Below are positions 34,950 to 42,476 of a stretch of DNA of 64,000 bases, in pieces. The position numbers were made by a program, and so were the translations under genes. This DNA comes from Deltaproteobacteria bacterium (GTDB lineage Bacteria > Myxococcota_A > Polyangia > Polyangiales > JADJMO01), in NCBI GenBank assembly GCA_016182965.1, contig JACPFM010000069.1, forward strand, positions 1 to 64,000, read 5' to 3'. The first letter of the stretch is position 1; each line of letters starts with the position of its first letter. The notes under the pieces were generated by a model. That model saw only the letters and a program-made list of their open reading frames with translations. It was not told where the DNA came from and did not search any database.

Positions 34950-35911
34950 GCGCCGACAGCAGTCCGCGCGCGTGCCACACCAGCACCACCCCGCCGTTGA
35001 CGACGTCGCGCGCGGAGCGTCGCACGCGGTGGGTCGTCGCGCTGACGGCCGCGATGATGATCGCCGAGCTCGTCGTCGGCACGCTCACCAAGTCGCTCGC
35101 GCTGGTGGCCGACGGTTGGCACATGGCCACCCACGCCGGCGCGCTCGGGCTCGCCGCGATCGCCTACTGGTACGCGCGGACGCGCGCGCGCGAGGCGATG
35201 TTCACCTTCGGCACCGGCAAGGTGTACGCGCTCACCGGCTTCACGAACGCCGTGGTGCTGCTGCTCGTCGCGGTGGCGATGCTCACCGAGGGCGTCAGCC
35301 GCCTGTTCTCGCCCGAGAAGGTACGGTTCGACGAGGCGCTGCCCGTCGCCGTGGTCGGCTTGCTGGTGAACCTCGCGAGCTTCGTCCTCCTCCATCCGGG
35401 CGAGCACCACGAGCACGAGCATGGGCACGGGCACGAGCACCATGAGGCGCACGGCGGGGGACACGAGCATCATGACGTGAACCTGAAGGCGGCGTACCTG
35501 CACGTGCTCGCCGACGCCCTCACCAGCCTCACGGCGATCGCCGCGCTGCTCGGCGGCCGTTACCTCGGGTGGGTGTTCCTCGATCCGGCGATGGCCATCC
35601 TCGGCAGCCTGGTCATCCTCAAGTGGGGCGTCGGCCTCGTCCGTCAGTCAGGCGTGCAGCTGCTCGACATCGCGACGGCGCCCGAGCTCGAGGCGTCGAT
35701 CCGCAAGCGGCTCGAGGGGCTCGGCTCGGAGATCCGCGACCTCCACGTGTGGGAGATCGCGCCGGGGCGGCGCGGGTGCATCGTGTCGATCTGCACGACC
35801 GCGCCGCTGCCGCTCGACGACTACCGCACGGCCATCCTCGAGGCCGCGCCGATCGAGCACCTCACGGTGGAGATCGATCACATCGTGCACGAGTCGCGCG
35901 CGAGCTTCTGA
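34946..35911 (+). CDS. dmeF: DmeF-like CDF-family metal cation exporter
   Basis: This is a 321-residue cation diffusion facilitator. Helix II carries LVADGWHMATHA and helix V HVLADALTS, giving the H/D metal site. The FTFGTGKVYALTGF block and the long His-rich loop (GEHHEHEHGHGHEHHEAHGG) are typical of DmeF. The cytoplasmic ferredoxin-like domain follows (DLHVWEIAPGRRGCIVSI). DmeF proteins export Co/Ni, and some Zn. It is co-transcribed with the ArsR repressor through an ATGA overlap. Confidence 0.85.
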   Translation: MSADSSPRACHTSTTPPLTTSRAERRTRWVVALTAAMMIAELVVGTLTKSLALVADGWHMATHAGALGLAAIAYWYARTRAREAMFTFGTGKVYALTGFTNAVVLLLVAVAMLTEGVSRLFSPEKVRFDEALPVAVVGLLVNLASFVLLHPGEHHEHEHGHGHEHHEAHGGGHEHHDVNLKAAYLHVLADALTSLTAIAALLGGRYLGWVFLDPAMAILGSLVILKWGVGLVRQSGVQLLDIATAPELEASIRKRLEGLGSEIRDLHVWEIAPGRRGCIVSICTTAPLPLDDYRTAILEAAPIEHLTVEIDHIVHESRASF

Positions 35912-35912
35912 C

Positions 35913-36188
35913 CAGTCGTCAGTCGTCAGTCGTCAGTCGTCAGTCGTCAGTCGGTGTGAACCTCGCGTCGAGCGCAGGTCGAAGGTCGAAAACTCGAGCG
36001 TCGAACCAGGGGTCATTGCCGTGGAAACCCGGGCAATCGAGGCCTTCCGATTCGACCTTCGACGTTCCGACCCCCTCGACCTCGGAACCGTGCCCGGCGG
36101 TCCTCTCAGCTGTCAGTCACAGCGAGCGCGGCTGCACAGAGGAACCGTTGGCCCTCTCGAACTGACGACTGACGACTGACGACTGACG
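35913..36188. repeat. nested inverted heptamer element D: (CAGTCGT)5 ... (ACTGACG)4
   Basis: Outer arms: five CAGTCGT units plus CAGTCGG (35913-35954) and four ACTGACG units (36161-36188). Inner arms: GGTCGAAGGTCGAA near 35978 and TTCGACCTTCGAC near 36052. The interior also shares GTCGAACCAGGG and TGGAAACCC-like blocks with the element at 50.5 kb, so the two are copies of one family. It fills the gap between convergent genes (35911 and 36191). Confidence 0.88.
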
Positions 36189-36190
36189 AC

Positions 36191-36691
36191 TCAGGGTGCG
36201 CTGCAGGCGTTGCCGCAGCTGGCCTTCACCTTGGCCTGCGCGCTCTCGAGCCGGCTGCGCGCGTCGGTGCATCGCTGCACGTCGGTGGGGCTGCCCCCCG
36301 CTACGAGGCCGCACAGCCGCTCGGTCGCGTGGGTCATCGAGTGCAGCGCCTTGCAGAGCGCGACGCAGTCGCCGGTCGAGGCCGCGAACGCCTTGCTCGC
36401 CTCGTCGAGCTGGACCTGCGCCTGCGCGATCTCGCTCGGCAGCACGACGGTCCCGGTGGCGCCAGGCGCCGCGGTGGGAGCCTTGGTCGTGGGCGCGACG
36501 CCGCCGCCACCGGCGGGCGCGGCCGGCGTGGGCTCGACCGCCTCACCCGTCGGTTCGACGGTCGGCGCCGGGGCAGACGCGGCTGGCGCGGGTTCCTCGG
36601 CTCGCTTCGGCGCCTGCGCCTCGCGGGGCGCCGCGCAGGCGGCGAGGCCGACGACCGTCATGCACGAAATCACGAGAGACGCGCGCTTCAT
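36191..36691 (-). CDS. Cys-containing lipoprotein, paralogue B
   Basis: This is a 166-residue lipoprotein (signal ending VVGLAAC). A Pro/Ala/Thr-rich linker follows, then a helical domain with GDCVALCKALHSMTHATERLC and CTDARSRLESAQAKVKASCG. The same domain occurs in the preceding gene, so the pair arose by duplication. ATG 36691 overlaps the upstream stop (ATGA). It is the last gene of the sigma-factor operon. Function unknown; the conserved cysteines probably form disulfides. Confidence 0.7.
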   Translation of the reverse strand: MKRASLVISCMTVVGLAACAAPREAQAPKRAEEPAPAASAPAPTVEPTGEAVEPTPAAPAGGGGVAPTTKAPTAAPGATGTVVLPSEIAQAQVQLDEASKAFAASTGDCVALCKALHSMTHATERLCGLVAGGSPTDVQRCTDARSRLESAQAKVKASCGNACSAP

Positions 36692-37080
36692 CCGCAAGCT
36701 CCGCACGAAGAGTTCACCTTCGACTGCGCCGACTCGAGCCTGGCCTTCGCGTCGGAGCAGCGCTTCGGATCGCCGCCTTCCTTGACCAGCTCGCAGAGGC
36801 TGTTGGTGGCCCGGCTCATCGACGCGAGCGCCTTGCACAGCGCGGCGCAGTCGCCGCCGGCCGCGGAGAACGCGCCCTGCGCCTCGTCGAGCTCGGCCTG
36901 CGCGCTGGCCGCGCGGGTCTCGACCGGCAGCAGCGCCGGCTCCGCCTTCGCCTTGTCTTCGTAGACCGGGGGCGCGGAGGGTGGCGGGGCGGCGCCCCCG
37001 GTCGCCGGCGCCTTGCTCGCGCCGCCGCAGGCCGCGAGCGACAGGAGCGCGAGCGGAATGATCAGCCGGAGCGCGCTCAT
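36688..37080 (-). CDS. Cys-containing lipoprotein, paralogue A
   Basis: This is a 130-residue lipoprotein (signal LALLSLAAC-GG). After a short Pro-rich linker it has GDCAALCKALASMSRATNSLC and CSDAKARLESAQSKVNSSCG, matching its downstream neighbour. The start ATG 37080 overlaps the stop of the TPR lipoprotein gene. No named family. Its place in a sigma / anti-sigma operon suggests a role in an envelope response (inference). Confidence 0.7.
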   Translation of the reverse strand: MSALRLIIPLALLSLAACGGASKAPATGGAAPPPSAPPVYEDKAKAEPALLPVETRAASAQAELDEAQGAFSAAGGDCAALCKALASMSRATNSLCELVKEGGDPKRCSDAKARLESAQSKVNSSCGACG

Positions 37081-37622
37081 CGGGCGTCTCCATCGGGCTT
37101 GGTGCCGCGCTTGATGACCTCGTCCTGGATCGCGATCGCCTCCTCGTACGCCTTCATCGCGCGCTCCTTCGCGGCGGCCGCGCCGCTCGCATCGCCCTTG
37201 GTCGCGAGGTCCTTGGCGCGGCGCTCCTCGACGAGACCGCGCACCTCGAAGAGGTGACCGCGGAAGTAGCTCACGCCGGGCGCGCGGTGCAACCCGTCGT
37301 CGACGTGCTTGACCGCGACGTCGAAGCGACCGGAGCGCGACTCGAGATCGGCCAGGCGCGCGTGGGTGTCGGAGACGACCTCGTCGATCTCCGGCGCCTT
37401 GCGCGGCTCGGGCTTGGCGAGCAGGCGATCGAGCGCGGCGATCGCCTTCCCCGTGTCGCCGCCGTCCTCGGCCAGATCGGCCTCGTGGTGGAGCGAGCGC
37501 GCGCTCGAGAGGTAGGCGAGGAGCACCTCGTCGACGACCTCGCCGTTGTTGCGCGCCTCCTTCGCGCACCCGACGACGGGCGCGGCGACGAAGAGCGCGA
37601 GCGCGATGAAGAGCGCGCGCAT
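37077..37622 (-). CDS. TPR-like lipoprotein
   Basis: This is a 181-residue lipoprotein with signal ending APVVGC. The mature part is helical with TPR-like segments (SSARSLHHEADLAEDGG, GRFDVAVKHVDDGLHRAP) and a charged helix (AKERAMKAYEEAIAIQDEVIK). Starts and stops overlap on both sides (TGATG upstream, ATGA downstream), so it is coupled to the anti-sigma gene. Function is unknown; a scaffold role is typical of TPR proteins. Confidence 0.7.
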   Translation of the reverse strand: MRALFIALALFVAAPVVGCAKEARNNGEVVDEVLLAYLSSARSLHHEADLAEDGGDTGKAIAALDRLLAKPEPRKAPEIDEVVSDTHARLADLESRSGRFDVAVKHVDDGLHRAPGVSYFRGHLFEVRGLVEERRAKDLATKGDASGAAAAKERAMKAYEEAIAIQDEVIKRGTKPDGDAR

Positions 37623-38104
37623 CACTTCACCCCCCATTTCGCCCAGCGGTTGTTGCGCAGATCGCGGCCGCGGGAGAGGGCGATGGCATCGACGCGCTTG
37701 GAGGTCTCGCCCTCGCGGGGGAACGGCTCGGCGAAGAGGGCCTGCGTGGTGTGCGGCTTGATCAGCGCGGCGGTCGGCGCCTCGCGACGCGTCTGCGTCG
37801 ACACCTCGCGACGCGGCTGCAGCGCGACGAACGCCACGAGGACGGCCGCCGCCGCGGCGAGCACCACGCCGATCTCGAAGCGGCGGCGCTTGGGCGCGAA
37901 CCGATCGAGGATGCGACGGTGGCTCAGCTCGTCGAGAGGGCGCGGATCGACGGCGTGCCGGAGCGCGCGCGCGAGCTCGGCGTCGGGGTGCGCCGAGCGC
38001 GGCTCCTCGAGCGCCTGCCGCAGGCGCTCGGACTCGGCGAGCTCCTCCTCGGTCGGCGGGGGCTCGACATCGTCCCACGGGGGCTTGTTCGGATCGTCAA
38101 CCAT
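37622..38104 (-). CDS. membrane-anchored anti-sigma-factor-like protein
   Basis: This 160-residue protein has an acidic N-terminal cytoplasmic part (residues 1-73: LAESERLRQALEEP, LDELSHRRILDRF), one membrane helix at about 76-95 and a periplasmic tail of 65 residues. Its ATG lies within the last codons of the sigma-factor gene (8-bp overlap), the usual layout for a cognate anti-sigma factor. It lacks a His-x3-Cys-x2-Cys zinc motif, so it is not of the ZAS type. Assignment rests on context and topology. Confidence 0.6.
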   Translation of the reverse strand: MVDDPNKPPWDDVEPPPTEEELAESERLRQALEEPRSAHPDAELARALRHAVDPRPLDELSHRRILDRFAPKRRRFEIGVVLAAAAAVLVAFVALQPRREVSTQTRREAPTAALIKPHTTQALFAEPFPREGETSKRVDAIALSRGRDLRNNRWAKWGVK

Positions 38105-38840
38105 GGCTTGCTCGACTTGCGCGTGTGGCCGATTCGATCAACCGATCGGAGTCGGGTGATCCCTCGGCCGTGAGGACCTTGCGGAGCGCCGCCATCGCTC
38201 GATGAAGTATCACGTCGAAGGTGGCGGGCGTGGCTCCGAGCGCCTTGGCGACCTCCTCACGAGGCCGCTCTTGCAGCACGCGGAGACGGATGGCCTCGGC
38301 GTACCTGGGGTTGATCTTCGTCAGCGCGGCCTCGACCTTGGTCCGCGCGCGCGCCGCCTCCTCGTGCTCGAGGTACGCGACGTCGGTCCCGCTGACGTCT
38401 TGCACGCGATCGGCCTCGCGCTGCAGATCGTCGACGTCGAACGGCGTCTCGCGCTTGCGTGCGCGGAGCATGTCGATCGCGACGTGGAACGCGATCGTTC
38501 GCAGCCAGGGGTAGATCCCCGCGGGATGCCACTCGTAGCGCGCGACGGTGGCGCCGACCTTCGCGTACGTGTCGCCGAGCGCGTCGCGCGCACGCGCGTC
38601 GTCACCCAGGCGCGGCAGCAGCACCGCACGGTAGAGGATGGGGCCGTACTTCTCGAGGATGGAGCGAAGCGCCGCGCGATCGCCCGCCTTCGCGCGGTCC
38701 ACCCACGCGCGCTCGAGCTCGAGATCGCCGGCCTCGCGCTGCACGCGGCGCAGGATACCGGTCGCCGGCCGAGGTCGCCTCAGGATCGGGAGGTCCCAGG
38801 CGGGAAACGCGAGATCAGCCGTTGCGGCGTGCGCGACCAT
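38097..38840 (-). CDS. ECF-type RNA polymerase sigma factor
   Basis: This is a 247-residue sigma factor with sigma region 2 at about residues 50-125 (LYRAVLLPRLGDDARARDALGDTY, YPWLRTIAFHVAIDMLR) and region 4 at about 170-225 (INPRYAEAIRLRVLQ, REEVAKALGATPATFDVILHRAM). An extra 40-residue N-terminus is present. ATG 38840 is the last Met before conserved sequence. The anti-sigma gene starts inside its 3' end. Target promoters cannot be named, but autoregulation is common. Confidence 0.85.
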   Translation of the reverse strand: MVAHAATADLAFPAWDLPILRRPRPATGILRRVQREAGDLELERAWVDRAKAGDRAALRSILEKYGPILYRAVLLPRLGDDARARDALGDTYAKVGATVARYEWHPAGIYPWLRTIAFHVAIDMLRARKRETPFDVDDLQREADRVQDVSGTDVAYLEHEEAARARTKVEAALTKINPRYAEAIRLRVLQERPREEVAKALGATPATFDVILHRAMAALRKVLTAEGSPDSDRLIESATRASRASHG

Positions 38841-38979
38841 CACGCTCGGACAACGGAAGCGTGGGGCGGACCTTACGGATCGCCCTCGAAAAGATCGTCG
38901 AGCGCGCGGTGTAAGGTCCGGGTCGGGAGCCCGTTCGAGGGGTGTCGCGCCGATGAGCGCCACCGCCCGGAGGACTTCC

Positions 38980-40512
38980 ATGATCGACCCGCGTTCCCCC
39001 ATTTCCCGCCTCACCCTCGTCGCCCTCGCGTTCACGACGGCAGCCGGGATCGGCTGCGGCGGTAGCTCGAAGAGCGCGCGCAGCCCCTACGCGGGCATGG
39101 GCTACTCGTCGGGCAGCGGCGGCGGACACGCTGCGGCCGAGGCGGCGCCGGCCGCCGAGGCGACCGGCTCCGGCGGCGAGGATGGCTACGCCGCGCCGGC
39201 CGCTGCGGCGCCGTCACCGGCGTCACCCGGCTCACCGGGCGGCTACGCGCCGAGCGCGCCGGCTGCGGGCGGCGGCTACGCGCCGACGGCCCCGGTCGCG
39301 AAGGCGCCCGCGTCGACCCCGCCTCCCACCTCGGCGGCGCCCTCCGCCGACAAGGCCGGCGAGGCGGCGCCGATGCCTCCGGTGAAGATCGAGACCAAGA
39401 CGACCGTGATCGTCACGCCGACGCCCTACCCGCCGCCGACCCCGGTCCCCGTCGAGCAGGAGTCGCCGACCGGCGGCGTGCTCACCGCGGCGATCTGGGA
39501 TGATCACGTCTACCGCCCCCAGTTCCAGGCCTTCCTCGCGCGCTACCCGCAGTTCCAGAACCTGTGGGGCGTGGACATGTCGCGCCGGGTGACCATCCGC
39601 GTGGAGGACTCGTCGGGCGTTGCCGTCGGCGACGCGCCGCTCGCCCTCCGCGGTCCCGACGGCTCGGTCGTCAACCTGCGCACGCACGGCGACGGCAACG
39701 CGTACTTCTGGCCCAACAAGTCGCAGCTCGTCTACGCGCAGCAGCAGGGCGCGACGTTCGCCGTCGCCGCGCAGGCCGGCAAGCTCCGCAAAGAGGCGTG
39801 GTTCGGCATCCCGGCGACCGACGCCACGTGGACCGTCCGGCTCGACGGCGTGCCGGCGCGCGCGCAGTCGCCCGCGCTGGACGTCGCGTTCGTCGTCGAC
39901 TGCACGGGCAGCATGGGCGACGAGATCGCCTACCTGCAGAACGAGGTGCAGGGCGTCGTCAAGCGCGTGAAGGCAGAGCACGCGATGCGTCGCGTGCGCC
40001 TCGGCCTCGTGCTCTACCGCGATCGCGGCGACGACTTCGTCACCAAGAGCTTCGGCTTCACCGAGGACCTCGGCACCTACCTCTCGTGGATCAAGACGGC
40101 GCACGCGATGGGCGGCGGCGACATGCCCGAGAGCGTCAACGCGGCGCTCGCCGACACGGTGCAGAAGCTCGACTGGGCCGGCGACGAGACCGGCCGCCTC
40201 GCGATCCTCCTCGCCGATGCGCCGCCGCACTATTACGCCGACGAGCAGTACACCTACAAGCACGCGATCGGCGATCTCAACGCGCGCGGCGTCAAGCTGG
40301 TGACGGTGGGCGCGAGCGGCATCGACAAGTCGACCGAGTACCTGTTCCGGCAGATGAGCGTGTACACCGGCGGCCGCTACGTGTTCCTCACCGACGACAG
40401 CGGCGTCGGCGACTCGCACCTCGTGCCCGACATCACCGGCTACCAGGTCGAGCACCTCGACAAGATCCTGGTCCGCGTCATCGGCGACGAGGCGCGCGCG
40501 TTCAAGCGCTGA
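38980..40512 (+). CDS. von Willebrand factor A domain lipoprotein
   Basis: This is a 510-residue lipoprotein. The start ATG 38980 has GGAGG 6 nt upstream; the lipid Cys is at about residue 26 (TTAAGIGC). A Gly/Ala/Pro-rich linker covers residues 30-155. A beta domain follows (VDMSRRVTIRVEDSSG), then a vWA domain from about 305 with the metal site D-C-T-G-S-M-G-D and LADAPPHYYADE. Such proteins bind ligands or partner proteins through a metal ion. It is divergent from the ECF sigma operon and could be its target (inference). Confidence 0.85.
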   Translation: MIDPRSPISRLTLVALAFTTAAGIGCGGSSKSARSPYAGMGYSSGSGGGHAAAEAAPAAEATGSGGEDGYAAPAAAAPSPASPGSPGGYAPSAPAAGGGYAPTAPVAKAPASTPPPTSAAPSADKAGEAAPMPPVKIETKTTVIVTPTPYPPPTPVPVEQESPTGGVLTAAIWDDHVYRPQFQAFLARYPQFQNLWGVDMSRRVTIRVEDSSGVAVGDAPLALRGPDGSVVNLRTHGDGNAYFWPNKSQLVYAQQQGATFAVAAQAGKLRKEAWFGIPATDATWTVRLDGVPARAQSPALDVAFVVDCTGSMGDEIAYLQNEVQGVVKRVKAEHAMRRVRLGLVLYRDRGDDFVTKSFGFTEDLGTYLSWIKTAHAMGGGDMPESVNAALADTVQKLDWAGDETGRLAILLADAPPHYYADEQYTYKHAIGDLNARGVKLVTVGASGIDKSTEYLFRQMSVYTGGRYVFLTDDSGVGDSHLVPDITGYQVEHLDKILVRVIGDEARAFKR

Positions 40513-40534
40513 TCGGGCCGCTCCGCTCGGAAAT

Positions 40535-40712
40535 CCCCCGGACTGAAGTACGGCCGGGCGAAGCCCTGCGGGCTAGCAAGTCAGCCCGCTCGCTGCGCTC
40601 GCGGGCAATTCGCCCTCACCCCGCCCCCTCTCCCAGAGGTCCCAGAGGTAGAGGGGCCCAGAAGAGCAGGAATTCTCGAGCCCTCTCCCACCGGGAGAGG
40701 GTTGGGTGAGGG
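40535..40712. repeat. REP-like palindromes in the gap 40513-40830
   Basis: The 318-bp gap between convergent genes has no ORF but several palindromes. GCCCTCACCC-cgc-CCCTCTCCC (40612-40633) faces GGGAGAGGGTTGGGTGAGGGC (40693-40712), extended by GCAATTC/GCAAATTTG. CCCTCTCCC-ACC-GGGAGAGGG (40681-40701) is a perfect 9-bp hairpin. CCCCCGGACTGAAGTA at 40535 matches half of the palindrome at 59755. These look like dispersed REP-type repeats acting as terminators. The rest of the gap to 40830 shows nothing. Confidence 0.75.
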
Positions 40713-40830
40713 CAAATTTGCCGGGGCCGCCGAAGGCGGACCCGGGCGAAATCGGATACTTCTCCAACCGAAGAAGTGCAGTCGATCGACCGACACCGCG
40801 GGGCCGGTATTTCAGGCTTGCCCCGTGTCC

Positions 40831-42384
40831 TCAGGGCTTGCGACTGGCCATCGCGCGCACCGCTGCGAGCACGCTCTCGACGAGCGCCGGCAGATCGAAG
40901 GGCTTCTCGAGGACGCCCTCGACGTCGGCGCCGCTCGTCTCGACGACGAACGCCGACGGGTTGAGCGCGCGCAGGCGCCGCGCGACGTCCTCGCCGCTGC
41001 CGTCGCCGAGATCGCGGTCGATGATCGCGGCGACGATTCGCTTCGGATCGGCCTCGACGATCTCGAGCGCGGAGGCCCGATCGGCCGCCTCGGCGACGCC
41101 GAGCCCCGCGGCGGCCAGCTCGCGCGCGCAGGCGCGACGCAGCCCGCGTTCGTCGTCGGCGACGAGCACCATCGGCGGCCGGAAGCCCGTCGCCGACCCG
41201 CGCTGCGTCGCCGGAAGGGCGATGGCCACGCGCGCGCCTCCCTCCGGCGAGCGGTCGACGAGCACGCCGCCGCCGTGCGCCGTCGCGCTCATCTTCACGA
41301 AGAACAGACCGAGGCCGCTGCCGCGATCGCCCTTCGTCGTGAAACCAGGCTCGAAGATCCGCGCGCGGACGCGCGCGTCGATGCCCGGGCCGTCGTCGTC
41401 GACCGCGAGCAGCGCCCATTGCCCCGGCGTCTGCCAGGGCCGCTGCAGATCGTGGCCGTGCGCGATCTCCTGCAGCACGCGCACGGTGACGCGCCCGCCG
41501 CGGGGACCGACGGCGTCGCGCGCGTTGAGCACGAGGTTGAGGAGCGCCTGCTCGATCGCGTGCTCGTCGCCGCGGATCTCCAGCGGGAAGTCCGGCGGCA
41601 CCAGGCGCAGGTCGATCCACGCGCCTCGGCTCTGATCTCCGAACAGCCCGCGCGCCATCGCCACGACCTTAGACGCGACGGCCGTCGGATCGATGCCGCG
41701 GCGGCGCGACTGCTTCTGATCGGTTCGTCCGACGTCGCGCAGCCGGGCGATCAGCTCGCGACCTGCCTCGAGCGAGGCCTTCAGCTCGTCGATCGGCTCA
41801 CGCGCCTCGCGGAGCTCGGGGTGTTCGTCGAGGATGCGCGCGACCGATCGCAGGTTGGCGAGCGCCGACGAGACGATGTTGCCGAAATCGTGCGCGAGCC
41901 CGCGGGCGAGCAGCCCGGCGAGGCGCGCGCGCTCGAGCTCGACCGCCCGATCGACGGCGATCGTCTCCTCCATCTCGGCGGCGACGGCCCTCGCCAGATC
42001 GCCGGCGAGCTCGGCGTCGTTCTTGCCGAAGCGCCGGTCGTCGCGGTGCATCGCCGCGATGGTGCCGATGACGGTGCCGTCGCCGAGGAACACGGGAACG
42101 ACCAGCGCCGATCGCGCGCCGAGATCGCCCTCGAAGCGCGTGGGGATGGGCTGCTCGCCGCCGCGGATCACCGGACCGCGGCTCGCCGCGGCCAACGCGG
42201 CCAGCGTCTCGCCGACGGGCGAGGCCGCGCCACGCGACAACATGCCGCGGTCGAGATCGACCCCTTCGTGCACGACGAACGACTCGCCGACGAGGCGACC
42301 GACGAGGCACAAGCGCGTGCCCAGCAGTCGCTGCAGGATCGCGAGCACCGCCTGCGAGATCGGATGGGTCGGCCCCTCGGGCAT
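40831..42384 (-). CDS. hybrid histidine kinase (GAF - HisKA - HATPase - receiver)
   Basis: This 517-residue cytoplasmic sensor has a GAF domain at about 10-150. A dimerisation helix carries the phospho-His in GLARGLAHDFGNIVSSAL. The ATPase domain follows with N-box LLNLVLNARDAVG, DDDGPGIDARV, and GSGLGLFFVKM. A C-terminal receiver from about 405 has VLVADDERGLRR and the acceptor Asp in IDRDLGDGSG. No membrane segment. All catalytic residues are present. No response-regulator gene is adjacent. Confidence 0.9.
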   Translation of the reverse strand: MPEGPTHPISQAVLAILQRLLGTRLCLVGRLVGESFVVHEGVDLDRGMLSRGAASPVGETLAALAAASRGPVIRGGEQPIPTRFEGDLGARSALVVPVFLGDGTVIGTIAAMHRDDRRFGKNDAELAGDLARAVAAEMEETIAVDRAVELERARLAGLLARGLAHDFGNIVSSALANLRSVARILDEHPELREAREPIDELKASLEAGRELIARLRDVGRTDQKQSRRRGIDPTAVASKVVAMARGLFGDQSRGAWIDLRLVPPDFPLEIRGDEHAIEQALLNLVLNARDAVGPRGGRVTVRVLQEIAHGHDLQRPWQTPGQWALLAVDDDGPGIDARVRARIFEPGFTTKGDRGSGLGLFFVKMSATAHGGGVLVDRSPEGGARVAIALPATQRGSATGFRPPMVLVADDERGLRRACARELAAAGLGVAEAADRASALEIVEADPKRIVAAIIDRDLGDGSGEDVARRLRALNPSAFVVETSGADVEGVLEKPFDLPALVESVLAAVRAMASRKP

Positions 42385-42476
42385 CGCAGCGCGAGGCTAC
42401 CCGGTCGCGCGTCCCAGGCGAAGCCCGGCAACCGCCGACGCGACGCTCGGCCGCCAGGGCGCTGAGACGCCGCGCG

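Noticed and set aside
35913..35954. CAGTCGT repeats as a CRISPR array
   Set aside because: Units are directly adjacent 7-mers without spacers, and no cas gene is in the window.
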